A stretch of 64,000 bases of DNA from Prevotella sp. (GTDB lineage Bacteria > Bacteroidota > Bacteroidia > Bacteroidales > Bacteroidaceae): assembly GCA_016285075.1 (NCBI GenBank), contig JAEEQB010000020.1, positions 1-64,000 on the forward strand, given 5' to 3'. This document shows, one piece after another, positions 16,851 through 26,869 of the stretch. Made by a program: the position numbers and the translations under genes. Every line of letters starts with the position of its first letter. Position 1 is the stretch's first letter. The notes beneath the pieces were generated by a model. The model had not been told where the DNA came from, did no database searches, and saw nothing but the letters and a program-made list of their open reading frames with translations.

Positions 16851-17561
16851 ATGTTAGAAGAACTGAAAGAAAAAGTTTTCAAAGCCAACCTTGACTTGGT
16901 TAAGCAAGGTCTGGTCATATTCACCTGGGGCAATGTCTCAGGTATTGATCGCGAGAAAGGATTGGTCGTGATTAAGCCATCGGGCGTCAGTTACGATGAG
17001 ATGAAGGCTGAAGACATGGTGGTGGTAGATCTTGAAAGCGGTAAGGTGGTAGAGGGAGACCTCAACCCCAGCAGCGACACTCCAACTCACCTTGTATTGT
17101 ATAAAGCTTTCCCCAACATTCAGGGAGTCGTCCATACCCACTCCACTTATGCTACAGCCTTTGCTCAGGCAGGACGTGACATCCCCAATATCGGCACGAC
17201 ACACGCTGACTACTTCTATAAGGATATCCCCTGCACACGTGATATGACCGAGGCAGAGGTGAAGGGACAGTATGAATTAGAAACAGGTAACGTCATAGTG
17301 GACGAAATCCTGAACATCCGCAAGATCAATCCTGACCACACACCTGCCGTGCTGGTGAAGAACCATGGTCCGTTCTCTTGGGGTACATCTCCTGACAATG
17401 CTGTCTATAACGCCAAGGTCATGGAGCAGTGCGCCAAGATGGCATTCGTCTCATTCAGTGTTAATCCCGATACGACTATGAATCCGTTGTTGGTGGAGAA
17501 ACATTATATGCGCAAGCATGGCCCCAATGCCTACTATGGTCAGAAAGGACAGAAACATTAA
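16851..17561 (+). CDS. araD: L-ribulose-5-phosphate 4-epimerase
   Basis: 236 residues. Class II aldolase/epimerase motifs are clear: [19 protein letters not shown] (phosphate binding), [13 protein letters not shown] (the metal-binding HxH) and [12 protein letters not shown] with the third metal His. It converts L-ribulose 5-phosphate to D-xylulose 5-phosphate, the last step of arabinose entry into the pentose phosphate pathway. The ATG at 16851 follows AAAAGAGATT and is preferred to an upstream TTG. It is in operon with araR (26-base gap) and araA (37-base gap). Confidence 0.95.
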   Translation: MLEELKEKVFKANLDLVKQGLVIFTWGNVSGIDREKGLVVIKPSGVSYDEMKAEDMVVVDLESGKVVEGDLNPSSDTPTHLVLYKAFPNIQGVVHTHSTYATAFAQAGRDIPNIGTTHADYFYKDIPCTRDMTEAEVKGQYELETGNVIVDEILNIRKINPDHTPAVLVKNHGPFSWGTSPDNAVYNAKVMEQCAKMAFVSFSVNPDTTMNPLLVEKHYMRKHGPNAYYGQKGQKH

Positions 17562-17598
17562 ATTATCCAAAACTCAATAACTTAAATATTTAAAAACA

Positions 17599-19137
17599 AT
17601 GAAAGCATTTGATAATTATGAAATTTGGTGGGTAACTGGTGCACAGCTCCTTTACGGAGGCGATGCAGTGGTTGCAGTTGACGGACATTCTAAAGAGATG
17701 GTCGAGGGTCTGAATGCCTGCGGCAACATCCCCGTGAAGATAGTCTATAAAGGTACGGCCAACAGCTCGAAGGAAGTAGAGCAGGTGATGCTGGCTGCCA
17801 ACAACGACGAGAAATGTATCGGTATCATCACTTGGATGCACACCTTCTCGCCCGCAAAGATGTGGATCAAGGGTCTGCAGCAGTTGCAGAAACCCCTACT
17901 CCACTTCCATACCCAGTACAACGCCGAGATTCCCTGGGAAACCATGGACATGGACTTCATGAACCTGAACCAGTCGGCTCATGGTGACATTGAGTTCGGA
18001 CATATCTGTACCCGTATGCGCATTCCACGCAAGGTGGTTTGCGGCTATTGGAAGGACGAGGCTGCTCAGCGCCAGATTGCTGTCTGGGCTCGTGTGGCTG
18101 CCGGTGTGGCTGATGCCCACAACGTCCGCTGCCTGATGTTCGGTATGAACATGAACAATGTGGCCGTAACTGATGGTGACCGAGTAGAGTTCGAGCAGCG
18201 TCTTGGCTACCATGTAGACTACTATCCCGTAAGCAGTCTTATGGACTATTTCAAGAAGGTTACAGATGCTGAGGCCGATGAGCTGGTCGAGGAGTATAAG
18301 AAACTGTATACCATCAAGATAGACGAAAGTGGTGAAGCTGTTTATTGGGAGAAAGTGAAGAATGCTGCCAAGGCAGAGATTGCTCTTCGCCGTGTACTGA
18401 AGGATGAGGGTGCTACTGCCTTCACAACCAATTTTGACGACCTCGGCGATGCTGACATCGATGACCCCAACTTCTGCGGCTTCGACCAGATTCCAGGCCT
18501 TGCTTCACAGCGTCTGATGGAAGAAGGCTACGGATTCGGTGCTGAAGGCGACTGGAAGACAGCTTGCCTCTATCGCACACTCTGGATCATCCAGCAGGGC
18601 ATGCCTATAGGTTGTTCGTTCCTTGAGGATTACACCCTCAACTTCGCCGGCGACCGCTCGTCCTGCCTGCAGAGCCACATGTTGGAGGTTTGCCCCCTTA
18701 TTGCTGTCGACAAGCCCAAGCTCGAGGTACACTTCCTCGGTATCGGTATCCGCAAGCAGCAGACTGCACGTCTGGTGTTCACCTCAAAGGTAGGCCGTGG
18801 CATCAAGGCCACCGTCGTTGACCTCGGCAACCGTTTCCGTCTGATTTCCCAGGAGGTTGAGTGCATTGAGCCGAAGCCCATGCCCAACCTTCCCGTTGCC
18901 AGTGCACTCTGGGTTCCTCAGCCTACGTTTGAGATTGGTGCCGGTGCTTGGATTCTGGCTGGTGGTACCCACCACAGCGCCTTCTCCTATGACATCACTG
19001 AGGAGTACTGGGCAGACTTCGCTGAGATGCTCGGTATCGAGTATGTCCGTATCAATAAGCAGACCAATATTGAAGACTTCAAGCAGCAGCTCCGCAACAA
19101 CGAGGTATACTACATGCTCAACAAGTCATTGATGTAA
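17599..19137 (+). CDS. araA: L-arabinose isomerase
   Basis: 512 residues, the usual AraA length. It begins with YEIWWVTGAQLLYGGDAV, has the WMHTFSPAKMW block, the RNxxFGMNMNNVAVTDGDR-type region and conserved metal ligands in the Glu/His-containing segments (FEIGAGAWILAGGTHHSAFS). It interconverts L-arabinose and L-ribulose in the cytoplasm, with Mn2+ in characterised homologues. It lies between araD and araB in one operon. Confidence 0.97.
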   Translation: MKAFDNYEIWWVTGAQLLYGGDAVVAVDGHSKEMVEGLNACGNIPVKIVYKGTANSSKEVEQVMLAANNDEKCIGIITWMHTFSPAKMWIKGLQQLQKPLLHFHTQYNAEIPWETMDMDFMNLNQSAHGDIEFGHICTRMRIPRKVVCGYWKDEAAQRQIAVWARVAAGVADAHNVRCLMFGMNMNNVAVTDGDRVEFEQRLGYHVDYYPVSSLMDYFKKVTDAEADELVEEYKKLYTIKIDESGEAVYWEKVKNAAKAEIALRRVLKDEGATAFTTNFDDLGDADIDDPNFCGFDQIPGLASQRLMEEGYGFGAEGDWKTACLYRTLWIIQQGMPIGCSFLEDYTLNFAGDRSSCLQSHMLEVCPLIAVDKPKLEVHFLGIGIRKQQTARLVFTSKVGRGIKATVVDLGNRFRLISQEVECIEPKPMPNLPVASALWVPQPTFEIGAGAWILAGGTHHSAFSYDITEEYWADFAEMLGIEYVRINKQTNIEDFKQQLRNNEVYYMLNKSLM

Positions 19138-19170
19138 TTGATAGCCAAAGCACATAAAATCATTTGTGAT

Positions 19171-20757
19171 ATGACAGCAAAACAGACAATCGAAGCAGGT
19201 AAAGCCATTCTCGGTATCGAGTTTGGCTCTACCCGTATCAAGGCTGTTCTCATTGACGAGGACAATAAACCCATTGCCCAGGGCTCACATGAGTGGGAAA
19301 ACCAACTCGTTGACGGTCTTTGGACATACTCTATCGAGGCTATCTGGTATGGTTTGCAGGACTGCTATGCAGAACTGCGCAAGGATGTACAGAAACAGTA
19401 CGACTGTGAGATTGAGGCTCTTGCCGCCATCGGCTTCTCGGCCATGATGCACGGCTATATGGCTTTTAACGAGAAACAGGAAATCCTTGTTCCCTTCCGT
19501 ACCTGGCGTAACACAAATACAGGCAAGGCAGCTGCAGAGCTTTCGAAGCTCTTCAACTACAACATCCCTCTGCGCTGGAGCATCAGCCATCTCTACGAGG
19601 CTATTCTTGACAATGAAGAGCATGTTGCCGAAATCAAGTATCTCACCACCCTTGCCGGATATGTGCATTGGCAGGTAACGGGACAGTTTGTCCTGGGAGT
19701 TGGTGATGCTTCGGGTATGATTCCAGTAGATCCTGCCACCAAGACCTACGATGCCGAGATGATCCGTAAGTTCGATGAACTCATCTCACCAAAGGGATTC
19801 TCATGGAAGTTGCTTGACATTCTTCCCAAATCGCTCAATGCTGGTGAGAATGCAGGTTTCCTCACCCCCGAGGGTGCCAAGAAGCTCGATGTGTCCGGTC
19901 ATCTGAAAGCAGGCATCCCCGTCTGTCCTCCGGAAGGCGATGCTGGCACGGGAATGGTAGCCACTAACGCTGTGAAGCAGCGTACGGGTAATGTCAGTGC
20001 CGGTACCTCTTCGTTCTCGATGATTGTACTGGAAAAGCCCCTGAGCAAGCCCTATGAAATGATTGACATGGTTACTACTCCCGACGGTTCACTCGTGGCC
20101 ATGGTACACTGCAACAACTGTACCAGTGATATTAATGCCTGGGTGGGATTGTTTAAGGAATACCAGCAACTTCTTGGTATTAAGGTTGATATGAACGAGC
20201 TCTATGGCAAGTTATTCAATCAGGCACTTGAGGGTGATGCCGACTGCGGTGGTCTTATGGCCTTCAACTATGTCAGCGGCGAGCCTGTCACTGGTCTTGC
20301 CGAGGGACGCCCCTTGTTCGTACGCTCAGCCAACGACAAGTTCAATCTTGCCAACTTCATGCGTGCCCAGCTTTACGGAGCCATCGGCGTCCTGAAGATT
20401 GGTAACGATATTTTGTTTAAGGACGAGATGATCCAAGTAGACCGCATTACGGGTCACGGCGGATACTTCAAGACTCCTGGCGTAGGTCAGCGCATGCTTG
20501 CTGCCGCCCTTAACAGTCCCATCAGCGTGATGGAGACAGCAGGTGAAGGCGGTGCTTGGGGTATAGCCCTGCTGGCAGGTTACCTTATTAATAATAAGGG
20601 AAAGAGCTTGGCCGACTATCTTGAGGAAGTGGTCTTCGCAGGCAACACTGGTGTCAGCATCGCTCCAACCGCCGAGGATGTGACTGGTTTTGAACGCTAT
20701 ATCGAGAACTACAAAAAGTGTCTGCCTATTGAGCAGGCTGCTGTAGATAATAAGTAA
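19171..20757 (+). CDS. araB: FGGY-family L-ribulokinase (Bacteroides-type AraB)
   Basis: 528 residues of the FGGY carbohydrate kinase fold. The N-terminal phosphate loop reads [15 protein letters not shown] and the second domain has [13 protein letters not shown] and [15 protein letters not shown]. It is closer to the xylulokinase-like kinases that serve as ribulokinase in Bacteroides than to enterobacterial AraB. The ATG at 19171 gives a compact start; an in-frame TTG right after the araA stop at 19138 is the alternative. It phosphorylates L-ribulose for AraD. Confidence 0.88.
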   Translation: MTAKQTIEAGKAILGIEFGSTRIKAVLIDEDNKPIAQGSHEWENQLVDGLWTYSIEAIWYGLQDCYAELRKDVQKQYDCEIEALAAIGFSAMMHGYMAFNEKQEILVPFRTWRNTNTGKAAAELSKLFNYNIPLRWSISHLYEAILDNEEHVAEIKYLTTLAGYVHWQVTGQFVLGVGDASGMIPVDPATKTYDAEMIRKFDELISPKGFSWKLLDILPKSLNAGENAGFLTPEGAKKLDVSGHLKAGIPVCPPEGDAGTGMVATNAVKQRTGNVSAGTSSFSMIVLEKPLSKPYEMIDMVTTPDGSLVAMVHCNNCTSDINAWVGLFKEYQQLLGIKVDMNELYGKLFNQALEGDADCGGLMAFNYVSGEPVTGLAEGRPLFVRSANDKFNLANFMRAQLYGAIGVLKIGNDILFKDEMIQVDRITGHGGYFKTPGVGQRMLAAALNSPISVMETAGEGGAWGIALLAGYLINNKGKSLADYLEEVVFAGNTGVSIAPTAEDVTGFERYIENYKKCLPIEQAAVDNK

Positions 20758-20771
20758 TTACAAAAACTAAA

Positions 20772-22052
20772 ATGAACAGAGACAACACAATCTTTGAGTT
20801 GATTGAGAAAGAGCATCAGCGCCAGCTAAAAGGCATTGAGCTGATTGCCAGTGAGAACTTCGTGAGTGACCAGGTAATGGAAGCCATGGGTTCGTACCTT
20901 ACTAACAAGTATGCCGAAGGCTATCCTGGTCACCGTTATTATGGCGGTTGCCAAGTGGTAGACGAAGTGGAGCAGCTGGCCATTGACCGCGTATGCAAGC
21001 TCTTCGGAGCCGAGTACGCCAACGTACAGCCCCATTCCGGTGCGCAGGCCAATGCTGCTGTGTTGCTGGCCGTTCTGAAGCCCGGCGATACTTTCATGGG
21101 TATGAATCTGGACCATGGTGGCCACCTCTCTCACGGTTCACTGGTCAATACCAGCGGTATTCTCTATAAGCCCGTAGGCTACAACCTGAACAAGGAGACT
21201 GGCCGTGTGGACTATGACGAGATGGAACGCCTGGCATTGGAACACAAGCCCAAGCTGATTATTGGTGGTGGATCGGCCTATAGCCGTGAGTGGGACTACA
21301 AGCGTATGCGCGAGATTGCCGACAAGGTGGGTGCTCTTCTGATGATTGATATGGCTCACCCAGCAGGACTCATTGCAGCCGGATTACTTGAGAACCCCGT
21401 GAAGTATGCACACATTGTGACTTCTACCACCCACAAGACCCTGCGTGGTCCTCGTGGCGGTATTATCCTGATGGGCAAGGACTTCGAGAATCCTTGGGGC
21501 TTGAAGACTCCTAAGGGTGTCACAAAGATGATGTCGCAGCTTCTTAACTCTGCAGTCTTCCCCGGACAGCAGGGTGGTCCGCTGGAACATGTCATCGCTG
21601 CCAAGGCCGTTGCTTTTGGAGAGGCTTTACAGCCTGAGTTCAAAGAATGGGCCAAGCAGGTTCAGAAGAATGCCAAAGTGCTGGCTGAGGAATTGATTAA
21701 GCGTGGCTTCGGCATTGTAAGTGGTGGCACAGACAACCATTCCATGCTTGTAGACTTGCGCTCCAAGTATCCTGAGTTGACTGGAAAGGTAGCCGAGAAT
21801 GCCCTTGTTGCTGCTGACATTACAGTTAACAAGAACATGGTTCCCTTTGACACTCGTTCTGCATTCCAAACCAGTGGTATCCGTCTGGGTACACCTGCTA
21901 TTACTACTCGTGGCGCCAAGGAAGACCTGATGGTTCAGATAGCAGCTTGGATAGAGGAAGTGCTCAACAATCCTCAGGACGAACAGGTCATCGCCTCTGT
22001 ACGTCAGCGCGTCAATGAAAAAATGAAGGACTATCCTCTCTTTGCTTATTAA
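20772..22052 (+). CDS. glyA: Serine hydroxymethyltransferase
   Basis: 426 residues. Full PLP-enzyme signatures: [55 protein letters not shown] and the PLP-lysine site [15 protein letters not shown]. It makes glycine and methylene-tetrahydrofolate from serine. It is the last gene of the arabinose operon, 14 bases after araB and followed by a strong terminator; no promoter is visible between them, so the housekeeping gene would be read from the arabinose promoter unless one lies inside araB. Confidence 0.97.
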   Translation: MNRDNTIFELIEKEHQRQLKGIELIASENFVSDQVMEAMGSYLTNKYAEGYPGHRYYGGCQVVDEVEQLAIDRVCKLFGAEYANVQPHSGAQANAAVLLAVLKPGDTFMGMNLDHGGHLSHGSLVNTSGILYKPVGYNLNKETGRVDYDEMERLALEHKPKLIIGGGSAYSREWDYKRMREIADKVGALLMIDMAHPAGLIAAGLLENPVKYAHIVTSTTHKTLRGPRGGIILMGKDFENPWGLKTPKGVTKMMSQLLNSAVFPGQQGGPLEHVIAAKAVAFGEALQPEFKEWAKQVQKNAKVLAEELIKRGFGIVSGGTDNHSMLVDLRSKYPELTGKVAENALVAADITVNKNMVPFDTRSAFQTSGIRLGTPAITTRGAKEDLMVQIAAWIEEVLNNPQDEQVIASVRQRVNEKMKDYPLFAY

Positions 22053-22086
22053 TAGAGCAAGAGTCTTATCTCAACTCGATCAATAG

Positions 22087-22121
22087 GAGGTGAACACTTG
22101 TCAGAGGTGTTCACCTCTTTT
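22087..22121 (+). terminator. Rho-independent terminator after glyA
   Basis: Perfect 11-bp arms GAGGTGAACAC (22087-22097) and its complement (22107-22117), then TTTT. Confidence 0.9.
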
Positions 22122-22124
22122 CAT

Positions 22125-22183
22125 GCAGATTGAAGAAAAGGGGGAAAACACTACTGTGCAGATTGAAGGAAAAGGGAAAACAC
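22125..22183 (+). repeat. Imperfect direct repeat upstream of the barrel-protein gene
   Basis: A 26-27 base unit starting GCAGATTGAAG and ending GGGAAAACAC occurs at 22125-22151 and again at 22158-22183, just past the glyA terminator. Its meaning is unknown. Confidence 0.6.
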
Positions 22184-22229
22184 CACAACAGTTTAGGGTT
22201 TTCCCCTTCTGAGATGCAAGAAAAGGATG

Positions 22230-22237
22230 TATCTTTG
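22230..22237 (+). promoter_or_regulatory. -7 element of the outer-membrane barrel gene
   Basis: TATCTTTG fits TAnnTTTG and lies 30 bases before the ATG at 22268. Confidence 0.5.
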
Positions 22238-22267
22238 CAACGTCAAACCTTTAAAAATAATAAGACG

Positions 22268-22969
22268 ATGAAAAGAACAATGTTGATTGCATTACTGTCT
22301 TTGCTGACGGCAGCCGCAGCAATGGCACAATATCCGAGAACGCGATACAGGCGCCCTGTTCCCCCACCCCGTCCGGCCTACAGAGACGTACCTGCATACC
22401 GCAATGACTATCGTACCCCTCTGTCTAACGCCACCTACTATGGTTTGAGGTTGGGCTTGAATATTGGCAGCGTCAGAAGCGACGACCATTTTCTGAGCGA
22501 CGGCTCTGCCAAGTCGGGGTTGAATATGGGTGTGGCTGTTGGTTTCCAAGTAGCTCCACTTCTGCCCGTCTATATGGAGACAGGTCTGCTCTACACGGAG
22601 AAAGGCGGAAAGGGTAAAGTTAACGGTCACTCGTTCAGCTACAGTCTGAACTATCTTGAGTTGCCGTTCGTATTGAAATACATGCACCCGTTAGGACATC
22701 TTTTGTCTCTCCAGCCATTTACGGGTGTCTATGTAGCAGCTGGTGTAGGTGGCAAGATGAAGGACTTTAACCAGCGGCAGGCCTACAGTTCATTCGATGA
22801 TGAAGGTTTCAAACGTTTCGACGCGGGGCTACGCATAGGTTGCGGACTGCAGTTTGCAAATCTTTATACAGAGATGGGCTACGACTTAGGATTGGCCAAC
22901 ATCAGTCACGACTACTTTGACACTTCAAGAACGGGATGTTTCTTCGCAACAATGGGCGTAAACTTCTGA
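22268..22969 (+). CDS. Outer-membrane beta-barrel protein, PorT-like
   Basis: 233 residues. A signal peptide (MKRTMLIALLSLLTAAAAMA) is followed by a Tyr/Arg/Pro-rich segment (about 22-50) and then alternating strands typical of the outer-membrane beta-barrel domain of Bacteroidota (GLRLGLNIGSV, YMETGLLYTEKGGKG, LNYLELPFVLKY, GVYVAAGVGGK, LYTEMGYDLGLANIS), ending in Phe. The start at 22268 is preferred because the frame upstream precedes the promoter. Role unknown; the fold suggests a small pore or structural protein. Confidence 0.8.
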   Translation: MKRTMLIALLSLLTAAAAMAQYPRTRYRRPVPPPRPAYRDVPAYRNDYRTPLSNATYYGLRLGLNIGSVRSDDHFLSDGSAKSGLNMGVAVGFQVAPLLPVYMETGLLYTEKGGKGKVNGHSFSYSLNYLELPFVLKYMHPLGHLLSLQPFTGVYVAAGVGGKMKDFNQRQAYSSFDDEGFKRFDAGLRIGCGLQFANLYTEMGYDLGLANISHDYFDTSRTGCFFATMGVNF

Positions 22970-23062
22970 CTTGTCAGACAGCTGGCATATGTACTCGATA
23001 TTTCTTCATGATGGCAGTAGAAATAAATAAGGAAAAAAGTAGGTGGTTTCCGAATTATTTTG

Positions 23063-23070
23063 TAACTTTG
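23063..23070 (+). promoter_or_regulatory. -7 element of the GH2 gene
   Basis: TAACTTTG, 61 bases before the start codon. Confidence 0.55.
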
Positions 23071-23131
23071 CATGCGATTAGTAACTTCATAAGCTATCAC
23101 TGACGCAACAAACAAAAGACATGATGAAACT

Positions 23132-25603
23132 ATGAAACAACTCTTATCCTTGCTAATTCTGCTGCTGTCCTTTTGCGGACAAGCTAATGCCCAGGTTTCC
23201 TTCGGCAGTTCCAAGAAACTAAATGAGGGTTGGCGCTTTCTGCGTATTGACTCCACGTGGAATATCAATGAGACGCTACGAAATGGTGAGCGTCGTCAGG
23301 GGCAAGAGCCTGATATGAAGGATTCCGACTATGATGACAGTCGCTGGCGTAGAGTCACTTTGCCCCACGACTGGAGCGTGGAACTGCCTATGTCGCCCGA
23401 CAAAGGTTCTTGTCAGGGTTATCTGCCTGGAGGTATCGGATGGTACAGAACCACTCTTCCGAAAAACCTGACAGAAAACTATGACGTTCAATCATATTTC
23501 ATCTATTTCGAAGGTGTGTACAATTATTCCGAGGTCTACCTGAACGGTCATCTGTTAGGACGTCGTCCCAGTGGATTCGCCTCATTCCTATATGACATGA
23601 CTCCTTACCTTCGTAATGGCAAGGATAACGTGTTGGCTGTGCGTGTGAACCATTCACAGGAGGCTGACTCCCGTTGGTATACCGGGTCAGGCATCTACCG
23701 CAACGTGTGGCTAATTACTGCTCCCAAGGTGCATTTGGCACAGTGGGGAACTGCCTATCGTCTGAAGAGCATGACAGGCAGCAAGGCCGAAGTGGAGGTT
23801 GACGTGGAAACGACCGACGAACGTAAGGCCAAGTCGCCGCTGACGATGCAGGCTGTCATAGAACTAAGCGATGCAAGGGGACAGATAGTGGCCAAGACAA
23901 CGACATCCATTGGCAGCCAGGAGAAGAAGACAGTGAAGCTAACAGTGAAGAATCCACATGCGTGGACACTCGACCGTCCTTACTTATACACTCTGACTAC
24001 TCGACTCAACAATGGTGACAAGTCGGTGGTGAAGGCCGGTCTGCGTACCCTTCAGTTCTCTCCCGACAAGGGTTTTGCACTGAACGGGCAATGGATGAAA
24101 GTGAAGGGTGTGTGTGTACATGACGATGCAGGCATACTGGGCACAGCCGTTCCTGCCGAAGTGTGGCGAAGACGTGTGAAAGAACTGAAGCATATCGGAG
24201 TCAATGCTCTTCGTATGAGCCATAATCCCCATGCCCCTGAACTATACGAAATCTGCGATGAAGAAGGCATGCTTGTCATGGATGAAGCTTCGGATGAATG
24301 GGAGTTTCCAAAGCGTAAATGGCTGAAAGGATGGAACCAGGGTCGCCCTGGCTTCGAGGGAACCTATACTTATTTTGAAGAGTGGATAGAACGTGACGTA
24401 GCCGACATGGTAAGACGTGACCGTTGTCATCCCTGCATTTTCCTCTGGTCGATAGGCAATGAGGTGGATTATCCCAATGATCCCTACTCTCACCCTGTGC
24501 TCGATGGCGACGGAACAGGCTTCACACAGCCCATGTACGGCGGTTACAAACCCGAACAGCCCCATGCTGAGCGCATAGGACGCATAGCCCAACGGCTGGC
24601 TGCTGTAGTGAAAGGTATAGACACGTCGCGTCCCACGACAGGAGCCTTGGCAGGTGTGGTCATGTCCAACGAGACTGCCTATCCGGAAGCTATCGACGTG
24701 GTAGGTTATAATTATACGGAGAGCCGTTATGCCGAAGACCACAAGAAATTCCCCAAACGTATCATCTACGGATCGGAGAACCGTCACGATCTGGCCGCTT
24801 GGAAGGCTGTGAGAGACAACCAACACATCTTCGGGCAGTTCCTTTGGACAGGCATTGACTATTTGGGCGAAAGCGGCACATGGCCAGCACGTGGCAGCAG
24901 TGCGGGAATCCTGGATCTGGCAGGACAACGAAAGCCCAATGGATGGTATCGTGCATCGCTATGGAGCGAAAAGCCCATGTGCTATATAGGCACATATTCC
25001 ATAGGAACGGGAAACGGCAGGTTCGGTCGTGGCAATAGAAGGAGTTTTGTTTCCACCTATGCCGACGACACGTGGAACTATCATGAAGGCGACAGCGTAC
25101 GTGTGGTATGCTATACGAATGCCGAAAGTGCACATCTGTTGCTGAACGGCAAGCCTTTAGACAGTGCTTTCAGACGTGACTTGCAGACGGGAGTGCTTTA
25201 CTGCAATGTGAAATACGAACCTGGCATTCTGCGATGTGAAGCTGACAATGGTGCTGCCTACGAACTATATACCAGCGGGCAGCCAGTGGCTTTACGCATG
25301 ACGACAGACTCAACTGCCCACGTGTTTGTTGAGGTGGTTGACGCTGAAGGACGTGTGGTAAAGAATGCTGACCACGAAGTGACATTGACCGTTCGCGGAG
25401 CCCGTTTACTAGGCATGGAAAACGGTAATATCATGGACTGTACCGCAGCAGGACGTCAGCAGAAGAACCGTCTGCGTGTCTATGGCGGACGACTGGTGGG
25501 CTACCTGCAGTCTAGTAGAAGTGAGGAAGTAACTGTTCGTGCCACCTCACCCTTCTTGCAGTCTGCTGCACTGACGTTTATTTGCAACAATTCATCATTA
25601 TAA
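23132..25603 (+). CDS. GH2 family glycoside hydrolase (beta-galactosidase type)
   Basis: 823 residues with signal peptide (MKQLLSLLILLLSFCGQANA). GH2 layout: N-terminal sugar-binding jelly roll (WRRVTLPHDWS, GIGWYRT, YSEVYLNG), immunoglobulin-like domain (about 205-310), then the TIM barrel with NALRMSHNPHAPE, the acid/base Glu in LWSIGNEVD (near 443) and the probable nucleophile Glu in IIYGSEN (near 548). C-terminal Ig-like domains follow. Likely acts in the periplasm on beta-galactosides; exact specificity cannot be read. The rubrerythrin gene follows after 23 bases, possibly by chance co-transcription. Confidence 0.88.
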   Translation: MKQLLSLLILLLSFCGQANAQVSFGSSKKLNEGWRFLRIDSTWNINETLRNGERRQGQEPDMKDSDYDDSRWRRVTLPHDWSVELPMSPDKGSCQGYLPGGIGWYRTTLPKNLTENYDVQSYFIYFEGVYNYSEVYLNGHLLGRRPSGFASFLYDMTPYLRNGKDNVLAVRVNHSQEADSRWYTGSGIYRNVWLITAPKVHLAQWGTAYRLKSMTGSKAEVEVDVETTDERKAKSPLTMQAVIELSDARGQIVAKTTTSIGSQEKKTVKLTVKNPHAWTLDRPYLYTLTTRLNNGDKSVVKAGLRTLQFSPDKGFALNGQWMKVKGVCVHDDAGILGTAVPAEVWRRRVKELKHIGVNALRMSHNPHAPELYEICDEEGMLVMDEASDEWEFPKRKWLKGWNQGRPGFEGTYTYFEEWIERDVADMVRRDRCHPCIFLWSIGNEVDYPNDPYSHPVLDGDGTGFTQPMYGGYKPEQPHAERIGRIAQRLAAVVKGIDTSRPTTGALAGVVMSNETAYPEAIDVVGYNYTESRYAEDHKKFPKRIIYGSENRHDLAAWKAVRDNQHIFGQFLWTGIDYLGESGTWPARGSSAGILDLAGQRKPNGWYRASLWSEKPMCYIGTYSIGTGNGRFGRGNRRSFVSTYADDTWNYHEGDSVRVVCYTNAESAHLLLNGKPLDSAFRRDLQTGVLYCNVKYEPGILRCEADNGAAYELYTSGQPVALRMTTDSTAHVFVEVVDAEGRVVKNADHEVTLTVRGARLLGMENGNIMDCTAAGRQQKNRLRVYGGRLVGYLQSSRSEEVTVRATSPFLQSAALTFICNNSSL

Positions 25604-25626
25604 ACTATTAATTTACAGTAACAACT

Positions 25627-26169
25627 ATGAAAGAACTGAAAGGAACAAAGACAGAGAAAAACCTGCAGGAGGCATTTGCCGGAGAGTCGCAGGCACGTAA
25701 CAAGTACACTTATTGGGCATCGAAAGCCAAGAAGGAGGGCTATGTACAGATAGCTGCCATCTTTGAGGAGACAGCTGCCAACGAGAAGGAACATGCCAAG
25801 ATGTGGTTCAAGCTACTGGAGGGCGGTGCCATCAAGAGTACGGAAGAGAACCTGGCTGCCGCAGCTGCTGGTGAGAACTTCGAATATACCGACATGTATG
25901 CCCGCATGGCACGTGAAGCCCGTGAAGAGGGCTTCGACGAAATTGCCGAGAAGTTTGAGGCCGTAGGACTGATAGAGAAGGAGCATGAGACCCGCTATCT
26001 GAAACTCCTGGATAATATAAAGAAGGAGTGTGTGTTCTCCAAGGACAATGAGGTGATATGGCAGTGCTCCAACTGCGGACATATCGTCATCGGCAAGAAG
26101 GCTCCTGAAGAATGCCCGGTATGCAACCACCCGCAGGCTTACTTCCAGGTAAAGGCAGAGAACTATTGA
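25627..26169 (+). CDS. rbr: Rubrerythrin
   Basis: 180 residues. The N-terminal ferritin-like di-iron domain has the EAFAGESQARNKYTYWA and ANEKEHAK helices with ExxH motifs, then EAVGLIEKEHETRY. The C-terminal rubredoxin domain carries CSNCG and CPVC for one iron. It reduces hydrogen peroxide in anaerobes, with electrons passing through the rubredoxin site. This fits an anaerobic Bacteroidales host. Confidence 0.96.
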   Translation: MKELKGTKTEKNLQEAFAGESQARNKYTYWASKAKKEGYVQIAAIFEETAANEKEHAKMWFKLLEGGAIKSTEENLAAAAAGENFEYTDMYARMAREAREEGFDEIAEKFEAVGLIEKEHETRYLKLLDNIKKECVFSKDNEVIWQCSNCGHIVIGKKAPEECPVCNHPQAYFQVKAENY

Positions 26170-26194
26170 TTTGTATGATATTACAAAAACGTAA

Positions 26195-26530
26195 TTTAAG
26201 TTTCCCATCCTATGAAAGGATGTAACCCACAAACGCTGAAAGCGTCGCCGCTCAATAATTCATAGGTCGGAACGACCTGAGGATAGAAGGTACGGTGCAG
26301 GAAACGGCCTGAAAGGCCATAAGCTACCAGCCCAGGGCGATGCCCTGGGCTTTTATGTGATGTGTGGCAGCGCCCTGTAAGGGCAAAAGAATCAACGTTT
26401 CTGTAATTGGCTTGTGTCCGTTCAAGGCGATGGTTACCACGCCTGTTTTCCCAGGGCGTAGCCCTGGGAAAACACCTGCTGGCTCCTTCAGGGCTTTTCT
26501 GGCTTGGCATTCGAGCGGCCTGTTCCCATG
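26195..26530. repeat. Long dispersed intergenic repeat block
   Basis: About 335 bases of GCCCT/AGGGC-rich repeat with two palindromes, CCCAGGGCGATGCCCTGGG near 26332 and CCCAGGGCGTAGCCCTGGG near 26451. The second half (26397-26500) matches the repeat at 1055-1150. A 25-base piece near 26369-26393 recurs in reverse at 63764-63789. No gene is present. Confidence 0.75.
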
Positions 26531-26578
26531 ATAGCAACTCGAAAAAATGCCGTTTGTTTTTGCGTCAAGGCGAGGAGA

Positions 26579-26640
26579 TTTTGCGTATAGGCGCAAGGTG
26601 TTTTGCGTATAGGCGCAAGGTGTTTTGCGTATAGGCAAAA
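26579..26640. repeat. 22-bp tandem repeat, three copies
   Basis: The unit TTTTGCGTATAGGCGCAAGG plus TG occurs at 26579-26600, 26601-26622 and, truncated and diverged, 26623-26640. Each unit contains the small palindrome TTGCG..CGCAA. A degenerate copy may precede it at 26558-26572. Confidence 0.85.
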
Positions 26641-26869
26641 GCGTTTTTGCCACCACCTTTCTCCCATTCACATTGGACCTTGCACCAACGAAGTCCCTTC
26701 CTCTCCCCCCTGAAACACGGCTAAGGCTGTTATAAGGGTGGGAAACTTCAGAACATAATTGGCTGTGCGAAGAGTGTTACGCACAGCCAATTGTTGTACT
26801 AATCCCTAAAGGGAAGCCCCTCGTACTCTGAAAAATTTTACCCTATATAAATAATGAAACTACAATAGC

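Larger units (their letters stand above)
26170..26869. other. 700-base gene-free region
   Basis: Holds the dispersed repeat block, the 22-bp tandem repeat and a 13-bp perfect hairpin at 26757-26792 (arms AATTGGCTGTGCG and its complement) without a clear T run on either strand. The hairpin may end uxaC transcription (minus strand). No coding frame looks real. Confidence 0.6.

Noticed and set aside
26331..26350. CCCAGGGC palindromes as CRISPR repeats
   Set aside because: They are not regularly spaced and have no spacers or cas genes; they belong to dispersed intergenic repeats.
26757..26792. Hairpin as a firm terminator of uxaC
   Set aside because: Perfect 13-bp stem but no T run on the minus strand, so it was only mentioned as possible.
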